8,319 nt of DNA, from positions 1 through 8,319 of the forward strand of contig JAGQVR010000124.1 in NCBI GenBank assembly GCA_020437875.1. Direction: 5' to 3'. The notes beneath the pieces were generated by a model. It was given only the letters and a program-made list of their open reading frames with translations, did not search any database and was not told the origin of the DNA. The position numbers and the translations under genes were made by a program. This stretch comes from Flavobacteriales bacterium (GTDB lineage Bacteria; Bacteroidota; Bacteroidia; Flavobacteriales_F; PHOS-HE28). This document shows, piece by piece, positions 6,115-8,319 of the stretch (position 1 is the stretch's first letter; every line of letters starts with the position of its first letter).

Positions 6115-7295
6115 GCCGGCTCGAGTTCGGCGATGCCGCGTGCCACACGACGCATCGCTTCCGTGAGCTTGTCATCGCTCGTGGCGTAGCTGATCCGCAG
6201 GGTGCCCTCCGCTCCGAAGGAGGCCCCTTCCACAAGGCTCACCCCCACGCTGTCCAGGAGGTGCAGGCTCAGGTCCACGCTGCCCTTGATCGAGCGACCG
6301 TCGATGCTCGCGCTCACATCGGGCAGCAGGTAGAACGCACCCTGTGGCACATTGCAACGCCATCCCGGGATGCCATCCAGTTCACGCAGGACGAGATCGC
6401 GGCGGCGGAGGAAGTCGGCGCGCATGGGTGCCAGCGATCCGGGGTCGGCCTCCACGCAGGCCTTGGCCACACGCTGTGCGATGCTGTTGGCCCCGGAGGT
6501 GAACTGTCCCTGGACCTTGGTGGCCGCCTGGGCGATCCAGAGCGGCGCGCCGATGTAACCGAGACGCCAGCCGGTCAACGCGAAGGCCTTGCTCAAGCCG
6601 TTCACCGTGATCGTACGCTCGGCCATGCCGGGCAACGCTGCGAAGCTCAGGTGCTGGCCCTCGAACACGATGTGCTCGTAGATCTCGTCGGCCATCACGT
6701 ACAGGTCCTTGTGGCGTCGTACGACCTCCGCCAGTTCCTCGAGCTCCGCGTGCGTGAGCACGCTGCCGCTCGGGTTGCAGGGCGAGCTGAACATGATCAA
6801 CCGCGTGCGTTCCGTCACGGCCGCGGCGATGCGGGCGATCGGTGGCTTCCAGTTCTCCTCCAGCGTCGAATGCACGATCACGGGGGTGCCACCACAGAGG
6901 CGCACCTGTTCGGAATAGCTCACCCAGTAAGGGGCGGGGATCACGACCTCGTCGCCCGGACCCACGAGGCTCATCACCACGTTCACCAGCGATTGTTTGG
7001 CGCCGGTGCTCACCACGATCTGGTCGGCGGTGTAGTGCAGGCCGTTGTCGCGCTCGAACTTCATGGCGATGGCCTGGCGCACGTCGAGGTAGCCGTTCAC
7101 CGGTGGGTACTTGTGCCAGGGGCCGCGTATGGCCTCCTGGGCTGTCTCCAGCGCGAAGGCGGGCGGGTCGTGGTCCGGTTCGCCGAGGCTCAGATCGATG
7201 ATGTCACGGCCTTGCGCGCGCAATTCGCGGCTCCGGCGGGCCATGAGCAGGGTGGCCGGTTCGGCGATGGCGGCAACGGTCGGGGAAAGTCGCAT
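6111..7295 (-). CDS. PLP-dependent aminotransferase, class I (aspartate/prephenate type)
   Basis: This 394-residue fold-type I aminotransferase is closest in look to bacterial subgroup Ib aspartate aminotransferases (COG0436), which may also use prephenate; the substrate cannot be fixed from sequence. Visible features are DIIDLSLGEPD (31-41), YPPVNGYLDVRQAIA (63-77), phosphate-binding VSTGAKQSL (95-103), IPAPYWVSY (119-127), SPCNPSGSV (171-179, with Asn174), MADEIYEHI (201-209, with Asp203 toward the pyridine nitrogen), the Schiff-base lysine Lys236 in NGLSKAFALTGWRLGY (232-247), and the carboxylate-binding Arg368 in LRISYA. I start at ATG 7295: the family begins MRLSPTVAAI, and the upstream open extension (to 7427) crosses the predicted promoter. 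It is the first gene of the five-gene minus-strand string and overlaps rfaE1 by ATGA. Confidence 0.93.
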   Translation of the reverse strand: MRLSPTVAAIAEPATLLMARRSRELRAQGRDIIDLSLGEPDHDPPAFALETAQEAIRGPWHKYPPVNGYLDVRQAIAMKFERDNGLHYTADQIVVSTGAKQSLVNVVMSLVGPGDEVVIPAPYWVSYSEQVRLCGGTPVIVHSTLEENWKPPIARIAAAVTERTRLIMFSSPCNPSGSVLTHAELEELAEVVRRHKDLYVMADEIYEHIVFEGQHLSFAALPGMAERTITVNGLSKAFALTGWRLGYIGAPLWIAQAATKVQGQFTSGANSIAQRVAKACVEADPGSLAPMRADFLRRRDLVLRELDGIPGWRCNVPQGAFYLLPDVSASIDGRSIKGSVDLSLHLLDSVGVSLVEGASFGAEGTLRISYATSDDKLTEAMRRVARGIAELEPA

Positions 7296-7351
7296 GGTCT
7301 CTTGTTGGGGCGGCACCCACCGGATGGCGGGCACAGCGATCTTCACGGGCG

Positions 7352-7359
7352 CAAAACTA
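7352..7359 (-). promoter_or_regulatory. Bacteroidota-type -7 box of the aminotransferase-rfaE1-ubiE-porT-FAD operon
   Basis: The minus strand reads TAGTTTTG, a perfect match to TAnnTTTG. Transcription would start near 7345, about 50 nt before the aminotransferase ATG at 7295. No TTG is visible at -33; that zone is occupied by an inverted repeat (7358-7380), which suggests a regulated promoter. Confidence 0.55.
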
Positions 7360-7380
7360 ACGCCCCTGTTCCGGGCGTTA
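7358..7380. promoter_or_regulatory. Inverted repeat abutting the operon promoter, candidate operator
   Basis: TAACGCCC (7358-7365) and GGGCGTTA (7373-7380) are perfect 8-bp inverted arms around a 7-nt spacer. The left arm shares two bases with the -7 box, and the rest fills the -7 to -33 interval, where a dimeric regulator would block or replace sigma contacts. A terminator is unlikely: the site lies between divergent genes, so no transcript is expected to arrive from either side, and neither side has a T-run. The regulator is unknown. Confidence 0.5.
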
Positions 7381-7429
7381 TCCCACAGGCGCGCGTGGAT
7401 CCCGATATTCGTCCACCGTCTTTTCAACC

Positions 7430-7966
7430 ATGAACGATCCCCTCGTACAGGTCCTGGTGGCCGTGCTGCCCTCGGTGGTGGTCTTCCTCACCGCCTTCTA
7501 CATCCTCAAGCAGTTCTTCAACTCCCGCGCGGCCGAACGTGCGGCCGAGCGCATGGCCGAGGTGCGCAAGGACGACCACAAGCACACGCTGCCACTGCGC
7601 CTGCAGGCCTACGAACGGCTGGCCCTCTTCGCCGAACGCATCGCACCTGGGGCCCTGCTCCTGCGGGTACACAAGGGGAATATGAGCGCCCGGATGTTCC
7701 ATGCCGAACTTGTGGCCACCATCCGCGAGGAGTTCGAACACAACGTGACCCAGCAGATCTACGTGAGCGACAAGGCCTGGTCCAAGGTGCGGCAGGCCAA
7801 GGAGGAGACCATCCGGCTGATCAACCTGAGCTACGAACAGACCGGGGACACGCCGTCAGGTACCGAGCTGAGCCGACGGATCTTCGAGAACGTCGCCAAG
7901 CTCTCGCACACCCCTTCGCAGGAGTGCCTCGTGGTGATCAAGGAAGACGTTCGCCGCCTTTTCTGA
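7430..7966 (+). CDS. Conserved Bacteroidota single-pass membrane protein of unknown function (DUF7935-like)
   Basis: This is a 178-residue protein without a recognised catalytic motif. Residues about 5-29 (LVQVLVAVLPSVVVFLTAFY and on) form one membrane helix at the N-terminus, probably leaving the rest in the cytoplasm. Next is a charged, Ala/Arg/Glu-rich helix (32-50), likely coiled coil, then the best-conserved-looking part LPLRLQAYERLALFAERIAP (54-73), with LLLRVH, HAELVATIREEFEHNVTQQI (91-110), YVS, and AKEETIRLINL (123-133). I recall similar proteins across Bacteroidota, filed I believe as DUF7935, from memory and unverified. It is divergent from the aminotransferase operon across 134 bp, and its 3' end overlaps the convergent meaB by 29 nt. 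No clear TAnnTTTG box was found upstream on this strand. Confidence 0.8.
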   Translation: MNDPLVQVLVAVLPSVVVFLTAFYILKQFFNSRAAERAAERMAEVRKDDHKHTLPLRLQAYERLALFAERIAPGALLLRVHKGNMSARMFHAELVATIREEFEHNVTQQIYVSDKAWSKVRQAKEETIRLINLSYEQTGDTPSGTELSRRIFENVAKLSHTPSQECLVVIKEDVRRLF

Positions 7967-8319
7967 AGGCCTCGAGCACGGCTTCTGCGGCCTTCAACGC
8001 GCCCATCCGCCCCGTTCGCACCTCTTCCGTCAGCCCGGAAAGGGTCTGGTCCATGCCGGGTGTCGCCTGCAACAAGCGCTGAAGGCCCTCTTCGATCGCC
8101 TGCCTCATCCAACCCACCTGCTGCTCCGTGCGTCGCGCCTGAACACGACCGCTCGCCAGGTCCTGCTCGAACAGCCCCAGCACGTGCGTCCAGAGCGCCG
8201 TGATACCGGTTCCCGCCAGCGCATCCGTCTGCAGCACCTCCGGTCGTCGGCCATTGTCCCGAACGGGTAGGAAGGGGATCGCGTTGTGCAGCGCCTGTAG
8301 GGTCGCGGCGAGCATCTTC
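7938..8319 (-). CDS. meaB: Methylmalonyl-CoA mutase-associated GTPase MeaB (C-terminal part, truncated by window edge)
   Basis: About 126 C-terminal residues are present and the frame stays open to the right edge, so the ATG at 8315 is an internal Met. MeaB is a G3E-type P-loop GTPase that protects and reloads adenosylcobalamin-dependent methylmalonyl-CoA mutase. The P-loop lies outside the window. Counting from that internal Met, ALHNAIPF (8-15), then PEVLQTDALAGTGITALW (25-42) corresponds to the family's base-recognition G5 region, and QVGWMRQAIEEGLQRLL and LTEEVRTGRMGALKAAEAVL match the C-terminal dimerisation helices. The identification rests on this tail only. Its stop (7940-7938) lies inside the convergent membrane-protein gene. 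No mutase gene is visible here. Confidence 0.85.
   Translation of the reverse strand, partial: KMLAATLQALHNAIPFLPVRDNGRRPEVLQTDALAGTGITALWTHVLGLFEQDLASGRVQARRTEQQVGWMRQAIEEGLQRLLQATPGMDQTLSGLTEEVRTGRMGALKAAEAVLEAFRKGGERLP

Noticed and set aside
7296..7427. N-terminal extension of the aminotransferase to a 438-residue form
   Set aside because: It would run through the -7 box and inverted repeat and adds 44 residues unlike the family, whose N-terminus matches the ATG at 7295.
5994..7433. Plus-strand open frame of 479 codons opposite the aminotransferase and rfaE1
   Set aside because: It is antisense to two well-supported genes and crosses their junction; its His/Gly/Arg-rich composition is typical of a mirror frame.

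Overview
The window is about 8.3 kb of GC-rich DNA that reads as a core-genome segment of a Bacteroidota bacterium, most likely an uncultured GC-rich member of the Flavobacteriales. The evidence is a PorT homologue (a type IX secretion protein restricted to Bacteroidota), a lipoprotein-type TamA homologue (TamL), several perfect matches to the Bacteroidota -7 promoter box TAnnTTTG, and no obvious Shine-Dalgarno sequences. The species cannot be named from the sequence.

Layout, left to right. At 1-734 (minus, running off the left edge) is the N-terminal part of a TamL-like outer-membrane assembly protein. It is divergent from a TrmH/SpoU-family RNA 2'-O-ribose methyltransferase at 807-1556 (plus). 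A 515-bp gap without a convincing gene follows (1557-2071). It is visibly poorer in GC than its flanks, carries degenerate 21-bp repeats, and lies between two copies of a perfect 16-bp direct repeat. From 7295 down to 2072 runs one minus-strand gene string: PLP aminotransferase, heptose-7-phosphate kinase (rfaE1), demethylmenaquinone methyltransferase (ubiE/menG), porT, and a COG2509-type FAD-dependent dehydrogenase. Spacing is -4, -4, +44 and +1 nt, so it is probably one operon read from a TAnnTTTG promoter at 7352-7359 that abuts an 8+8 bp inverted repeat. Divergent to it, at 7430-7966 (plus), is a conserved one-helix membrane protein of unknown function. This overlaps tail-to-tail, by 29 nt, the C-terminal part of a MeaB-type GTPase (7938 to the right edge, minus).

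Common theme. Several genes serve the Bacteroidota envelope: TamL (outer-membrane assembly), PorT (type IX secretion) and RfaE1 (heptose precursor for LPS). UbiE completes menaquinone for respiration. The aminotransferase, FAD enzyme and MeaB are general metabolism. No complete mobile element, defence system, CRISPR array or RNA gene was seen.

The most unusual part is the 1531-2080 interval. The 16-bp repeat copies at its ends both read as the C-terminal end of the methyltransferase (TRQRLA) in the same frame, exactly 534 bp apart. The right-hand copy also forms the last codons of the convergent FAD gene. This suggests that two originally overlapping convergent genes were split by an insertion or by a duplication-type recombination.
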